A model generated the notes under the pieces. That model made no database searches, was not told where the DNA came from, and saw only the letters and a program-made list of their open reading frames with translations. A stretch of DNA of 35,193 bases from Lachnospiraceae bacterium. Lineage in GTDB: Bacteria; Bacillota; Clostridia; Lachnospirales; Lachnospiraceae. Position numbers and translations under genes: made by a program. Shown here one piece after another: positions 1 through 8,227 of the stretch (position 1 is its first letter; every line of letters begins with the position of its first letter). The DNA is taken from contig JAFUTQ010000088.1 in the NCBI GenBank assembly GCA_017484135.1, positions 1-35,193 of the forward strand. Reading direction: 5' to 3'.

Positions 1-99
1 GAAGTGGTGGATTGTTTTTCGACAACTCAATTTTACCACAAACCAGTGAGGAGTTGTTCTATTTTGTAACAAAAAGAATGCCGATTTTATGCGGCTTCT

Positions 100-116
100 G
101 GCGTTTCGCAAACGCC
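100..116 (+). other. Short hairpin upstream of the histidine kinase gene
   Basis: A perfect 7-bp stem (GGCGTTT, loop CGC, AAACGCC) lies 34 bases before the kinase start. It has no T-run behind it, so it is a poor intrinsic terminator and could be the end of an upstream gene outside the window, a leader hairpin or an operator. The rest of bases 1-150 shows no gene; a weaker inverted pair (ACAACTC / GAGTTGT) spans roughly bases 22-58. Confidence 0.3.
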
Positions 117-150
117 TAATTGTGAAACATGAGTGAGAGGTAAATTAGGA

Positions 151-2928
151 ATGGACTTTCTTGAGGGTATCAAGCAGCTGGAAAATCCGGCACTTTTAAT
201 AAAAAAACATGACGATGGCACACTGGAGTCAGTTTTTGTCACGCAGAGCTTTGCTGATCTGATGGAATGCACGGTAGAAGAAGCATTAGAAATTACGAAC
301 GGAAACGGGTTTATTCTGTCAACTTTTCCGGAGGATCGCATTTTTGTGCGAAAAATGCTGCGCAAGCGCATCAGCGAGGACGGAACGCATGATCTGGTCA
401 TACGCAAGAACACGGCAAAGGGAAGAAGTATCTGGTGTAATGTACATTATGCCTTTATTGATGATGCGGACGAACATTATATCTACTGCACATATTTTGA
501 TGTGACGGTTTTAAAGGAATACGAGCAGAGACTCAGAAGCGCATATATGAGCCTGGGAGATACCTTTTATCAGGCAAGTGACCGCACCCTTGGGATGTTT
601 CGCGTGAACCTTTCCAGAGATATGATCGAGGATATGCAGGGAAGGGATCTGTTCGGAACAGATTCCGCGATCCTGCCGTATTCGGAGGTCATGGGTCAGC
701 GGAGTGTGAATTATCCGATTCGGGAAGAACGGGAGAAATTTCAGAAACAGTTTGATAAGGATCGCCTGATCGAAAATTATCTGGAAGGCAAGCCCCAGGT
801 GTCTGGGATTTTTTATTCCTGCAGAACTGACGGACGATACTGCTTTGTAAGTATCACGGCGAATATTACCAGACATCCGATGACCGGGGATGTGATTGCA
901 TTTATCTCCGAAGAGGAGAGCAACCATGAAAAGGTGTACGAGACACTTTTGAACCAGATTCTGGTGCGCCAGTTTGATATGGTTGCCTATTTGACGCAAG
1001 GGACATACGGAGTGGTGATCGGAGATGCAGCGGCAATCGAAGAGGGAAGTATTTTTCCTCTTACGAGGAAGGGGAAATACCAGAGCTATCTGGAAGCACA
1101 GGTCATTCCGGCGCTTCATGGAACCGAGGAGGAGAAGGAACGGCAGAAAAGAGCGCTTATGCCGAAGACCATCGAAAGGGAGTTGAGAAAGAAAAATCCC
1201 TATGTAGTAAATATTGCCGTGGATATTGAGAAAGAAACCTATCACAAGCGGTTTGATTTTTATATGATTGATCCGGAGGCAAAGTTCTATATCATATTGA
1301 AAACCGATACCACAGATATCCAGCGGGAGCAGCTCCGGATTAACGAGCAGCTACGGCTTGCTTTGGAGGAAGCAAAACAGGCCAGTGTTGCTAAGACGGT
1401 ATTCCTCTCTCAGATGAGCCATGAAATCCGCACGCCCATGAACGCAATTATTGGGTTGGACAACATTGCGCTGCAGGAGCCGGATCTCACACCGGCGGTA
1501 AAGGAGCATCTGGAAAAAATCGGCGGAAGTGCAAGGCATCTGCTGTCACTGATTAACGACATCCTTGATATGAGCCGCATCGAGAGCGGACGAATGGTGC
1601 TCAAAAAAGAGGAGTTTTCCTTCCGTGATTTTTTGGATCAGGTCAATACCATTGTGGACGGTCAGTGCCGAGACAAGGGACTGCACTATGAATGCGTGAT
1701 ACACGGCGCAGTGGATGAATATTATATCGGCGATGATACCAAGCTGAGACAGGTGCTCATCAATATTCTGGGAAATTCCGTCAAATTTACGGATGAGGGC
1801 GGCAAGGTGTCTCTTACGGTTGAGAAGCTTGCGTCGTTTGAAAATCAGACGACGATGTGTTTTTTGCTCAGCGATACCGGAATCGGGATGGATCAGGAAT
1901 ATCTGCCGAAGATTTTCGATGCCTTCAGTCAGGAGGATGCGACCAATACCAATAAATACGGAGGCTCCGGGCTGGGGCTTGCCATTACCAAAAACATTGT
2001 CGAGATGATGAACGGCGTGATTCGTGTGACCTCCAAAAAGGGAGAGGGCACCACATTTACCGTGGAGGTAACGCTGCAGAACAGTGACAGAAAAGGGCAC
2101 ACCGGAGAGTATGATATTCGGCCACAGGACATGAATGTGCTGATCATTGATGATGATCCGGTTGCCTGCCGCCACACGCATATCGTGCTGGAGGAGGTCG
2201 GGATCAGATCGGAGACCTGTTTGTCCGGCAAAGAGGCGTTAGAACAGATCCGGCTTGCCCATGCGCGAAGAGAAGAATACAATCTGATTCTTGTGGATCT
2301 GAGAATGCCGGAGCAGGATGGTGTGGAAGTGACCCGGGAAATCCGGAAGGTAATCGGAGAAGAAACGGCGATCGTCATACTGACTGCTTACAGCTGGACA
2401 GAGGTTGAAGAGGAAGCGGTAAATGCCGGTGTTGACGGCTTCATGTCCAAGCCGATCTTTGCCTCAAACCTTTTGATTGAGTTTCAGCAGGCGCTTCGAA
2501 AGAAGAAGCATAACAAGGCGAAGGAGAAGAAGAAGGCGGAGTTAAACGGAAAGCGTATTTTGCTGGCAGAGGATGTCATGATCAATGCAGAGATTATGAA
2601 ACGTCTGCTTTCCATGAAGGGCATAGAGGTGGAGCATGCCGAAAACGGGCAGTTGGCGGTAGATATGTTTTGCGACAGCCCACAGGATTATTACGATGCG
2701 GTACTGATGGATGTGCGCATGCCGGTTTTGGACGGTCTTGGAGCCACCGAAGCCATCCGGAAGCTCGACAGAGAGGATGCGCAGAAGGTGCCGATCATTG
2801 CAATGACTGCAAATGCGTTTGACGAGGATGTGCAGCGATCCCTTCAGGCGGGAATGAACGCACATCTTGCAAAGCCCGTAGAACCGGAGCATTTGTATCA
2901 AACATTGGAAGAACTGATACAGGAGTGA
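151..2928 (+). CDS. Cytoplasmic PAS hybrid sensor histidine kinase with two receiver domains
   Basis: This 925-residue protein senses an unknown signal and relays phosphate within itself. A PAS-like region fills about residues 5-115, followed by roughly 280 residues of less recognisable sensor sequence. A HisKA motif (SHEIRTPMNAIIG) puts the phosphorylated His at residue 424. The HATPase N-box Asn is about 542, with G1 DTGIG and G2 GGSGLGLAI boxes after it. Two receiver domains follow, with phospho-acceptor Asp at about 716 (VDLRMPEQDG) and 854 (MDVRMPVLDG). No transmembrane helix or Hpt domain is visible, so the protein is probably cytosolic and the second receiver may need an external Hpt. 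I chose ATG 151, preceded by AGAGG; a GTG at 133 is in frame but lacks a ribosome binding site. The next gene, 61 bases downstream, makes a c-di-GMP-type protein, so the pair probably forms one signalling operon. Confidence 0.93.
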   Translation: MDFLEGIKQLENPALLIKKHDDGTLESVFVTQSFADLMECTVEEALEITNGNGFILSTFPEDRIFVRKMLRKRISEDGTHDLVIRKNTAKGRSIWCNVHYAFIDDADEHYIYCTYFDVTVLKEYEQRLRSAYMSLGDTFYQASDRTLGMFRVNLSRDMIEDMQGRDLFGTDSAILPYSEVMGQRSVNYPIREEREKFQKQFDKDRLIENYLEGKPQVSGIFYSCRTDGRYCFVSITANITRHPMTGDVIAFISEEESNHEKVYETLLNQILVRQFDMVAYLTQGTYGVVIGDAAAIEEGSIFPLTRKGKYQSYLEAQVIPALHGTEEEKERQKRALMPKTIERELRKKNPYVVNIAVDIEKETYHKRFDFYMIDPEAKFYIILKTDTTDIQREQLRINEQLRLALEEAKQASVAKTVFLSQMSHEIRTPMNAIIGLDNIALQEPDLTPAVKEHLEKIGGSARHLLSLINDILDMSRIESGRMVLKKEEFSFRDFLDQVNTIVDGQCRDKGLHYECVIHGAVDEYYIGDDTKLRQVLINILGNSVKFTDEGGKVSLTVEKLASFENQTTMCFLLSDTGIGMDQEYLPKIFDAFSQEDATNTNKYGGSGLGLAITKNIVEMMNGVIRVTSKKGEGTTFTVEVTLQNSDRKGHTGEYDIRPQDMNVLIIDDDPVACRHTHIVLEEVGIRSETCLSGKEALEQIRLAHARREEYNLILVDLRMPEQDGVEVTREIRKVIGEETAIVILTAYSWTEVEEEAVNAGVDGFMSKPIFASNLLIEFQQALRKKKHNKAKEKKKAELNGKRILLAEDVMINAEIMKRLLSMKGIEVEHAENGQLAVDMFCDSPQDYYDAVLMDVRMPVLDGLGATEAIRKLDREDAQKVPIIAMTANAFDEDVQRSLQAGMNAHLAKPVEPEHLYQTLEELIQE

Positions 2929-2989
2929 TTCGCGGGCGATCCGAAAAGCCGGTTCAAAGTGTGGCACATGAAAGGGAGGAACAGGAATC

Positions 2990-4633
2990 ATGAATACAAA
3001 CAGAAAACAGTTTTTGGATGATCAATTTGATGCCTTTACGATGCTGTCGGCGGGGAATTACGTTTCCCTGTATGATATCCAGGGGCATCTGACCAGATAT
3101 ACACCGGCAGCCGTCGAACTGTTCGGTTTACCGGGGGAATACATACAGGATGGTGCCTATAACTGGAATGACTGGGTACATCCCGAGGATCTGGCGTATT
3201 ATCAGAATGTAATGTCCGGGTTGATTACCGGTGAAAGGCTGACCTACGATCTTTCCTATCGCGCCCGTCTGCGGGATGGCAGCTATGGCATGTTTCGCTT
3301 TGTGGGCGCAGTCATTCGGGATGACGATGGAAAACCCAGCATGGTGGGGGGCATCATTATCAATGAGGGATTAGTGGAAAATACAGATCCGATTACTGTA
3401 CTGCGGAATCAATATGGGTTTTTCGCAGATCTTACTGCAATGCTTAAGACCGGGCAGGATTGTGTCATTCTGCTGATCGGGATCAACCGGCTTTCGCACA
3501 TTAACGGAGAGCATGGATACAGCTATGGAAACAGAATCCTTCAGCAGGTGGGACTTCAGATACAGGAGATAACCGGCCAATCCGGCATTGTGTACCGGAT
3601 GGATGGCTCTAAATTTGCGGTTGTTGCAAAAAATCTTTCGGAAGAAGACGCTGCGGATTTGTACGACAGAATCAGGCGGAAGCTGCGGAATGATATTTCC
3701 ATAGACGGTGTGCGGCAAACGCTGCTGATCAGCGGTGGGTTGTTCCTCGTACATGATCGGACAATGAACGACCGGACAATCTATACCTGTCTGAAATATG
3801 CGTACCGCGAATCCAAAGAAAAAAAGCACGGAGCGCTTGTGGTATTCAATCCGAGTGCAAAAAGTGATACCGATGACACCCTTTCTCTGCTGGAGCGGAT
3901 ACGATCCTGTATGATCGAGGAATGTCAGGATTTTTATCTGGAATATCAGCCGGTATATCGCACCGGGGATAGAAATATGATCGGAGTAGAGGCCCTGATC
4001 CGGTTTCGGGATGAAGAACAGGGAGAGATCCTGCCGGAGAGATTTATGCCGGTTCTGGAGCAGGATTTTGCATTTGAAGAACTGGGAATCTGGATTATGC
4101 GCAGGGCGATGACAGACGGGAGAAAGCTTCTGGAAACAAATCCCGAGCTGGTTCTGGGAATCAATATTGCACCCTCCCAGCTGGAGGATGAGTATTTTGC
4201 GGGGATTGTATCTGAGGTGGCGCAGCAGACCAGATTTCCGCTTCGCAATCTCTGCCTGGAGCTTACCAGAGGCTGCCGTTTTTTGGAAATGGAGCTGATC
4301 AGGGAGAGAGTGGCTGAGTTACAGGAACAGGGAGTGCGCGTCCTGATTGATGATTTTGGGAGCGGTTTCGGTTCACTGGAGATTCTGAGAGAACTTCGGG
4401 TGGACTATGTAAAATTTGACATGAAGTATGTCCGGGAGATTGAACAGAATGAAACAGACAGAATGGATCTGAGAAATCTGTGTGAGCTGGCATCGGTACA
4501 CGGACCGGTCATTTGCGTGAAGGGAGTAGAAACAGAGAAAATGACAGAACTGCTTGAGGATTTTCCCATTACCAGTATGCAGGGCTTTTATTTTTCACGT
4601 CCGATGGCTGCAGAGAAGCTGGTTTTGCTGTAG
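2990..4633 (+). CDS. PAS-GGDEF-EAL protein with degenerate catalytic motifs
   Basis: The 547-residue protein has a PAS domain (about 20-125), a GGDEF-fold domain (about 135-285) and an EAL domain (about 300-547). The diguanylate cyclase signature is replaced by DGSKF at 205-209, so cyclase activity is unlikely. The EAL domain keeps the EAL motif (334-336), an NIAPSQL stretch, an ELT motif, IDDFGSGFG and VKFD. The normally AEGVE loop reads VKGVET, placing Lys at residue 511 where the family has a Glu needed for c-di-GMP hydrolysis. It may therefore be a c-di-GMP receptor or a weak phosphodiesterase; this is inference. The ribosome binding site GGAGG lies 10 bases before ATG 2990. It follows the hybrid kinase by 61 bases, suggesting coordinated expression. 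No membrane segment is seen. Confidence 0.92.
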   Translation: MNTNRKQFLDDQFDAFTMLSAGNYVSLYDIQGHLTRYTPAAVELFGLPGEYIQDGAYNWNDWVHPEDLAYYQNVMSGLITGERLTYDLSYRARLRDGSYGMFRFVGAVIRDDDGKPSMVGGIIINEGLVENTDPITVLRNQYGFFADLTAMLKTGQDCVILLIGINRLSHINGEHGYSYGNRILQQVGLQIQEITGQSGIVYRMDGSKFAVVAKNLSEEDAADLYDRIRRKLRNDISIDGVRQTLLISGGLFLVHDRTMNDRTIYTCLKYAYRESKEKKHGALVVFNPSAKSDTDDTLSLLERIRSCMIEECQDFYLEYQPVYRTGDRNMIGVEALIRFRDEEQGEILPERFMPVLEQDFAFEELGIWIMRRAMTDGRKLLETNPELVLGINIAPSQLEDEYFAGIVSEVAQQTRFPLRNLCLELTRGCRFLEMELIRERVAELQEQGVRVLIDDFGSGFGSLEILRELRVDYVKFDMKYVREIEQNETDRMDLRNLCELASVHGPVICVKGVETEKMTELLEDFPITSMQGFYFSRPMAAEKLVLL

Positions 4634-4665
4634 AAGCCAAAGCACGATGGAGCAGGTATTAAGGC

Positions 4666-4689
4666 AGGGAGAATTACGTGATTCTCCCT
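4666..4689. terminator. Possible terminator hairpin after the GGDEF-EAL gene
   Basis: A perfect 9-bp stem (AGGGAGAAT / ATTCTCCCT, 6-base loop) begins 33 bases after the stop codon. The downstream tract is C-rich before a short GATTTT, so it is not an ideal rho-independent terminator. It could also serve the minus-strand small ORF that ends at 4702. Confidence 0.4.
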
Positions 4690-4701
4690 CCCACCCGATT
4701 T

Positions 4702-4809
4702 TCATAATCTCATGCCCAGTGAGTGGTCTGCTGCATAAACATATTCGTTGTTCCCTGTAAGCAGGGGATGCTTATGCCGGTTGTGCATAAAATCATTTTT
4801 TGCATGCAT
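4702..4809 (-). CDS. Possible 35-residue peptide, His-rich, minus strand
   Basis: On the minus strand an AGGAGG motif (4818-4813) is followed after 3 bases by an ATG opening a 35-codon frame that ends at TGA 4702. The product is polar and contains five His residues, beginning MHAKNDFMHNRHKHP. A second ATG four bases later (A at 4805) has a better 7-base spacing but opens a different 31-codon frame, so which frame is used is unclear. A promoter-like arm of the inverted repeat at 4853-4998 points at this ORF with a predicted leader of about 35 bases, and a hairpin lies just beyond its stop. I recognise no family. It may be a genuine small protein or a chance ORF. Confidence 0.3.
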   Translation of the reverse strand: MHAKNDFMHNRHKHPLLTGNNEYVYAADHSLGMRL

Positions 4810-4852
4810 AAACCTCCTGTACCTAATTCATAAATATTTATCCAACCATATA

Positions 4853-4998
4853 GAATAAGTAAATTTATAGGATTTTGTGACAACTTTTTTAAAAAAATAA
4901 GAAAAAATTATCATTTTGGCTCTGAAAAGGATGAGATTTTTGGCTTTTAAAAAAAAAATTTAAAAAAGTGTCACAAAATCCATTTTTATGACTTATAC
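4853..4998. promoter_or_regulatory. Inverted repeat with two divergent promoter-like arms
   Basis: Two arms of about 23-24 bases (4870-4893 and 4959-4981) are inverted copies with one base of difference in length; each includes the box TGTCACAAAATCC read outward. Beyond the arms the match weakens but an outward ACTTAT box recurs at the same distance, so each side reads TGTCA, 19 bases, then TTATTC (minus strand, 4858-4853) or TTATAC (plus strand, 4993-4998). The centre is a very AT-rich ~65 bp. This is what divergent, co-regulated promoters would look like; a small palindromic mobile element is the alternative. The 19-base spacing is long for sigma-A. Confidence 0.45.
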
Positions 4999-4999
4999 A

Positions 5000-5269
5000 T
5001 TATGAGAGGATAAATTCTGATGTGATGTCCGTACGGTTCGCAGATCACAGTCCGGTTTTGCAAAGGCAGTCTGCAGCTGCCGAAGAGAATGACACCGAAT
5101 GTGAGACGATGCCCGTCTCATAAGAGAATGCGCGCAAGGGAGAAGTCTTTCACTGTGAAAAGCTGGATTTTGTACGAAATCAATCCGGATTATCTGATCA
5201 GATGCAGCTGCTTAAGCTTCAGCTTCAGCAACAAAGCTTCAAAAACAAAAAAGAAAAGGAGATGGGGTT
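5000..5269 (+). other. Structured untranslated leader before the 57-codon gene
   Basis: No convincing gene lies here. Short stems are visible: TGTGAT/ATCACA (5021-5026 with 5044-5049), GGCAG/CTGCC near 5065-5082, and a 7-bp TGAGACG/CGTCTCA hairpin (5102-5120). The 3' part holds repeated GCTTCA units and an A-rich stretch before the ribosome binding site. If the right arm of the upstream inverted repeat is a promoter, this is a leader of about 265 bases, long enough for a regulatory RNA. It does not match T-box, SAM, TPP or c-di-GMP riboswitch signatures that I can recall. Confidence 0.35.
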
Positions 5270-5443
5270 ATGGACGACGAATTGATTGAGAAACTGGTAT
5301 CAAAAATATGCGTTCAGGACGCGACGTATTGGGATCATCAGGAAAAGCATCATTTTTCCAGAAAATATCGCAGAAACAAACGAAAACTGCTGAGAGAATT
5401 CCGGAAAAAAGTGCGTGCGGAACAAAAGCGTGCGGAAGCATAA
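5270..5443 (+). CDS. Small highly basic protein of unknown function (57 aa)
   Basis: A strong ribosome binding site (AAGGAGAT, about 7 bases before ATG 5270) precedes a 57-codon frame ending in TAA at 5443. The product starts MDDELIEKLVSKICVQD and then becomes strongly basic, with clusters such as RKYRRNKRKLL and REFRKKVRAEQKRAEA that could form an amphipathic or coiled helix. There is one Cys and no signal peptide or membrane segment. I recognise no family. The basic tail would suit nucleic-acid or ribosome binding, but this is only inference. It stands alone between a long structured leader and a terminator-like hairpin, so it is probably transcribed as its own unit. Confidence 0.55.
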   Translation: MDDELIEKLVSKICVQDATYWDHQEKHHFSRKYRRNKRKLLREFRKKVRAEQKRAEA

Positions 5444-5458
5444 AATCCCAGCAAAGTG

Positions 5459-5504
5459 CAATCGTCAGCCGGCTCTTTTCGAAAAGAGCCGGTGGGGACG
5501 ATTG
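5459..5504 (+). terminator. Long two-step hairpin after the 57-codon gene
   Basis: An outer 8-bp stem (CAATCGTC / GACGATTG) encloses a 24-base perfect palindrome, CCGGCTCTTTTC followed by GAAAAGAGCCGG. A T-rich tract (GGATTTTCTTTC) follows after about four bases. It begins 16 bases after the small ORF and is most easily read as its terminator. Confidence 0.6.
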
Positions 5505-5515
5505 GCTGGATTTTC

Positions 5516-5547
5516 TTTCGCATGATATAAAAATATATCATGCGAAA
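5516..5547. repeat. Perfect 14-bp inverted repeat
   Basis: TTTCGCATGATATA and its exact complement flank AAAA. It lies between two other strong hairpins and is AT-rich, so it could be an operator, a second terminator (the right arm ends in an A-run, suggesting termination of minus-strand transcription) or the scar of a small palindromic element. Confidence 0.55.
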
Positions 5548-5567
5548 ACCGTATATGGAGGCAGGGA

Positions 5568-5604
5568 CAAAGGGTTCACATCGTGAGGCGATGTGAACCC
5601 TTTG
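5568..5604 (+). terminator. Strong 16-bp hairpin upstream of the polysaccharide cluster
   Basis: A 16-bp perfect stem (CAAAGGGTTCACATCG / CGATGTGAACCCTTTG) has a 5-base loop, followed by GCGTTAGCTTTT. It sits just upstream of the promoter at 5628-5656 and probably insulates the glycosyltransferase cluster from upstream reading. Its GGTTCACATCG core recurs at 22741-22751 and, with one base changed, at 24231-24241. Confidence 0.55.
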
Positions 5605-5627
5605 CGTTAGCTTTTACTCCCGAATCG

Positions 5628-5656
5628 TTGTAAAAATAATCCCATTGTGGTACACT
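5628..5656 (+). promoter_or_regulatory. Sigma-A-like promoter of the polysaccharide cluster
   Basis: TTGTAA (5628-5633) and TACACT (5651-5656) are separated by 17 bases, with a leader of about 45 bases to ATG 5707. Its -10 hexamer is the same as that before the LCP gene at 17062. No other obvious promoter drives the first glycosyltransferase. Confidence 0.6.
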
Positions 5657-5706
5657 ATGCGGGAAGACTTTTTGGCGATTGAACGAAATCATGCAGGAGA
5701 ACAGGT

Positions 5707-8151
5707 ATGACAACAGAAACAGAACAAACTCCATTTATTATCGTCCGTGCGGACTTGCATTCCTTTGACAGGGATACACTGGTCATTACGGGTTTGTTTC
5801 GCGATGACAAACCGGAGGGAAGAACCATCCGGGTCTTTGTCAATGATCGGGAGGCGGAGACAGCCTTTTCGAAGCGCAAGGGGGAAGAGGTGCGCAGACG
5901 TTATCTGGGGAGACGATTAAATGCCTCACAGGAGATTACCGCAATGATCCGGCTGCCGGAGGGAAAAATAAAAAATATCAGCATATACGAATGTGTGGGG
6001 GAGAAGAAACGCAGACTGATGAAAATCAATTCTGCACGTTATAAGAAGATGCGTGAAACGATGAACGGCAATCTGGAGCAAAGCAGGCTGGAAGACGGAC
6101 GGATCTGTCTGGTGGGCTGGGCCGCTTCCGCAGGGAAATTAAACGGCACCATCCGGGCGGACGGAAGGGAGATACCGGTCGTCATAGAGCGCGGATACCG
6201 CAGAGACGTGAATGGTTTGATGGTGGAGCTGGGAGAGGAATATGAAGCCGGCTATGAAATCTCCTTTGAAGATACCGGTATGCGCAGAATCGGGGTTACG
6301 CTGGAGTCTGAAGGAAGAAAGCTCAGCTATCAATTGTCTGCAAAGAAGGTTCGGGAGAGTAAACCGCGTGAGGCCTGGATTGTCAGAAGATTGCTGCATT
6401 ATTGGAGGATCAAAGGGTTCAAACGCACGATACGTCTGATTGTTCGCAAACTGCGGGGATTGGAAGACAGCGATTCTTATGAGGATTTTTTGAAAAGATA
6501 TCCGGTTACGGAGCAGGAGCTGCAGGAGCAGCGGCAGACGGTCTTTGCTTACCGCCCGAAGTTTTCCATCGTGGTACCGCTGTTTCGAACAAAGGAAAAA
6601 TTTTTTCGGGAGCTGCTGGACTCGGTTTCGGCACAGACCTACGACAATTGGGAGCTGTGTCTAGCGGACGGAAGCGGCGGGGAGGAAAATCTCAGCCAGC
6701 TTGTAAAAAGTCTGAGCCGGTCGGAGCCGCGAATCCGATATCGTCTGTTGGAGAAGAATCTGGGGATTGCGGGAAATACCAATGCGGCGCTGGAGATGGC
6801 GACCGGAGATTTTTTGGTGCTTGCGGATCATGATGATTTGCTGGCACCGGAGGCACTGTTTCAGTGTGTCAAAGCAATCAATCAAAATCCGGGGACAGAG
6901 GTGCTTTATTCGGATGAGGATAAGGTAGATATGAACGGCAAACATTTTTTTGAACCTCACTTCAAGTCGGATTACAATGTGGATCTGCTCTGTTCCATGA
7001 ACTATATCTGTCATCTGTTTGTCTTTCGAAGGACGATACTCGAGCAGGTGGGGGGCTTTGAGAGCTGCTATGACGGCGCACAGGATCATGATTTTATTTT
7101 GCGCTGCTGTGAGACGGCAAAGCAGATTTATCATATTCCGAGGGTGTTGTATCACTGGAGGTGTCACCGGGATTCTACGTCTGCCAATCCGGAAAGTAAG
7201 CGTTATGCCTTTGAAAACGGCTGCAAGGCGGTGGAGGCACATTATAAGAGGATCGGGATACCGGCTGTCGTGGAGCAGGGACCCTTTTACGGAATGTACC
7301 GGACACGATATCGTTGGAAAGAGCAGCCGCTGGTGTCGATTATCATTCCGAACAAGGATCATATTGCAGATTTGAGAAAATGCATGGATTCCGTTGAGGA
7401 GCGCTCCACCTACCGCAATTATGAATTTGTGATTGTGGAAAATAACAGCACGGAGGAGGAGACCTTTGCATACTATGATTCCATTAAAGAACGGGAAAAT
7501 GTGACGGTTTTGTACTACGAGGGAGAGTTTAATTTTTCGCTGATCAATAATTTCGGAGCGGAGAAAGCCAGAGGGGAATACCTGCTTCTTATGAATAATG
7601 ATACGGAGATGCTTGAACCGGACGGAATCAGGGAAATGCTGGATGTGTGCATGAGACCGGATGTGGGGATCGTGGGAGCCAGACTTTTTTATGAGGACGA
7701 TACGATTCAGCATGCAGGTGTTATTCTCGGATTTGGAGGTGTTGCAGGACATGCCTTTATCGGGTTGGACCGGGAGGCAAACGGCTATTTTTCAAGAATT
7801 TTGTGTACGCAGGATCTGTCGGCGGTTACGGCGGCATGCATGATGGTAAAAAGAACCGTGTTTGAAGCGGTGGGAGGCTTGGAAGAGCAGTTTCGGGTTG
7901 CGTTTAATGACATTGATTTCTGTATGAAGGTAAGAAGGGCCGGAATGCTGGTGGTATATCAGCCGTATGCAACCTTTTATCATTATGAGTCGAAATCCCG
8001 CGGGCAGGAGAATTCGGCAAAAAAGGTGGCGCGTTTTAACCAGGAGGTGGAATTGTTTCAAAAGCGGTGGACAGAGGCTCTTGAGCAGGGAGATCCCTAC
8101 TATAATCCGAATTTGTCCCTGGAGAAAGCGGATTTTTCTTTAAAAGAGTAA
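5707..8151 (+). CDS. Tandem double GT2 glycosyltransferase with N-terminal beta-sandwich-like region
   Basis: This 814-residue cytosolic protein probably adds two sugars in turn to a lipid-linked surface polysaccharide. About 270 N-terminal residues appear to hold two related segments (LVITGLFRDD... and ICLVGWAASA..., each with an Arg-rich turn such as RRDVNG), perhaps beta-sandwich modules. The first GT-A domain starts near residue 286 (FSIVVPLF) with DHDD at 374-377. The second starts near 542 (LVSIIIPNKD) with NND at 630-632, then FNDIDFCMK and YHYESKSRG. Both domains therefore look intact. AGGAG lies 8 bases before ATG 5707. Two paralogues at 10362 and 13717 share parts of this architecture. 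Similar double-domain enzymes act in rhamnan-type and O-antigen-like pathways; the actual sugars cannot be read from the sequence. Confidence 0.9.
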   Translation: MTTETEQTPFIIVRADLHSFDRDTLVITGLFRDDKPEGRTIRVFVNDREAETAFSKRKGEEVRRRYLGRRLNASQEITAMIRLPEGKIKNISIYECVGEKKRRLMKINSARYKKMRETMNGNLEQSRLEDGRICLVGWAASAGKLNGTIRADGREIPVVIERGYRRDVNGLMVELGEEYEAGYEISFEDTGMRRIGVTLESEGRKLSYQLSAKKVRESKPREAWIVRRLLHYWRIKGFKRTIRLIVRKLRGLEDSDSYEDFLKRYPVTEQELQEQRQTVFAYRPKFSIVVPLFRTKEKFFRELLDSVSAQTYDNWELCLADGSGGEENLSQLVKSLSRSEPRIRYRLLEKNLGIAGNTNAALEMATGDFLVLADHDDLLAPEALFQCVKAINQNPGTEVLYSDEDKVDMNGKHFFEPHFKSDYNVDLLCSMNYICHLFVFRRTILEQVGGFESCYDGAQDHDFILRCCETAKQIYHIPRVLYHWRCHRDSTSANPESKRYAFENGCKAVEAHYKRIGIPAVVEQGPFYGMYRTRYRWKEQPLVSIIIPNKDHIADLRKCMDSVEERSTYRNYEFVIVENNSTEEETFAYYDSIKERENVTVLYYEGEFNFSLINNFGAEKARGEYLLLMNNDTEMLEPDGIREMLDVCMRPDVGIVGARLFYEDDTIQHAGVILGFGGVAGHAFIGLDREANGYFSRILCTQDLSAVTAACMMVKRTVFEAVGGLEEQFRVAFNDIDFCMKVRRAGMLVVYQPYATFYHYESKSRGQENSAKKVARFNQEVELFQKRWTEALEQGDPYYNPNLSLEKADFSLKE

Positions 8152-8227
8152 AAATTTATCGTTGCTTTTATGTGAAATATGATAAAATAATACTTGAACA
8201 TTACGATCCGATAAACGGGAGAAATAC

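Noticed and set aside
5089-5289. 66-codon plus-strand frame in the leader region
   Set aside because: No ribosome binding site and it overlaps the better supported 57-codon gene at 5270 in another frame.
6661-7752. Minus-strand frame of 363 codons inside the first glycosyltransferase
   Set aside because: Composition and lack of any motif fit a shadow of the real gene.
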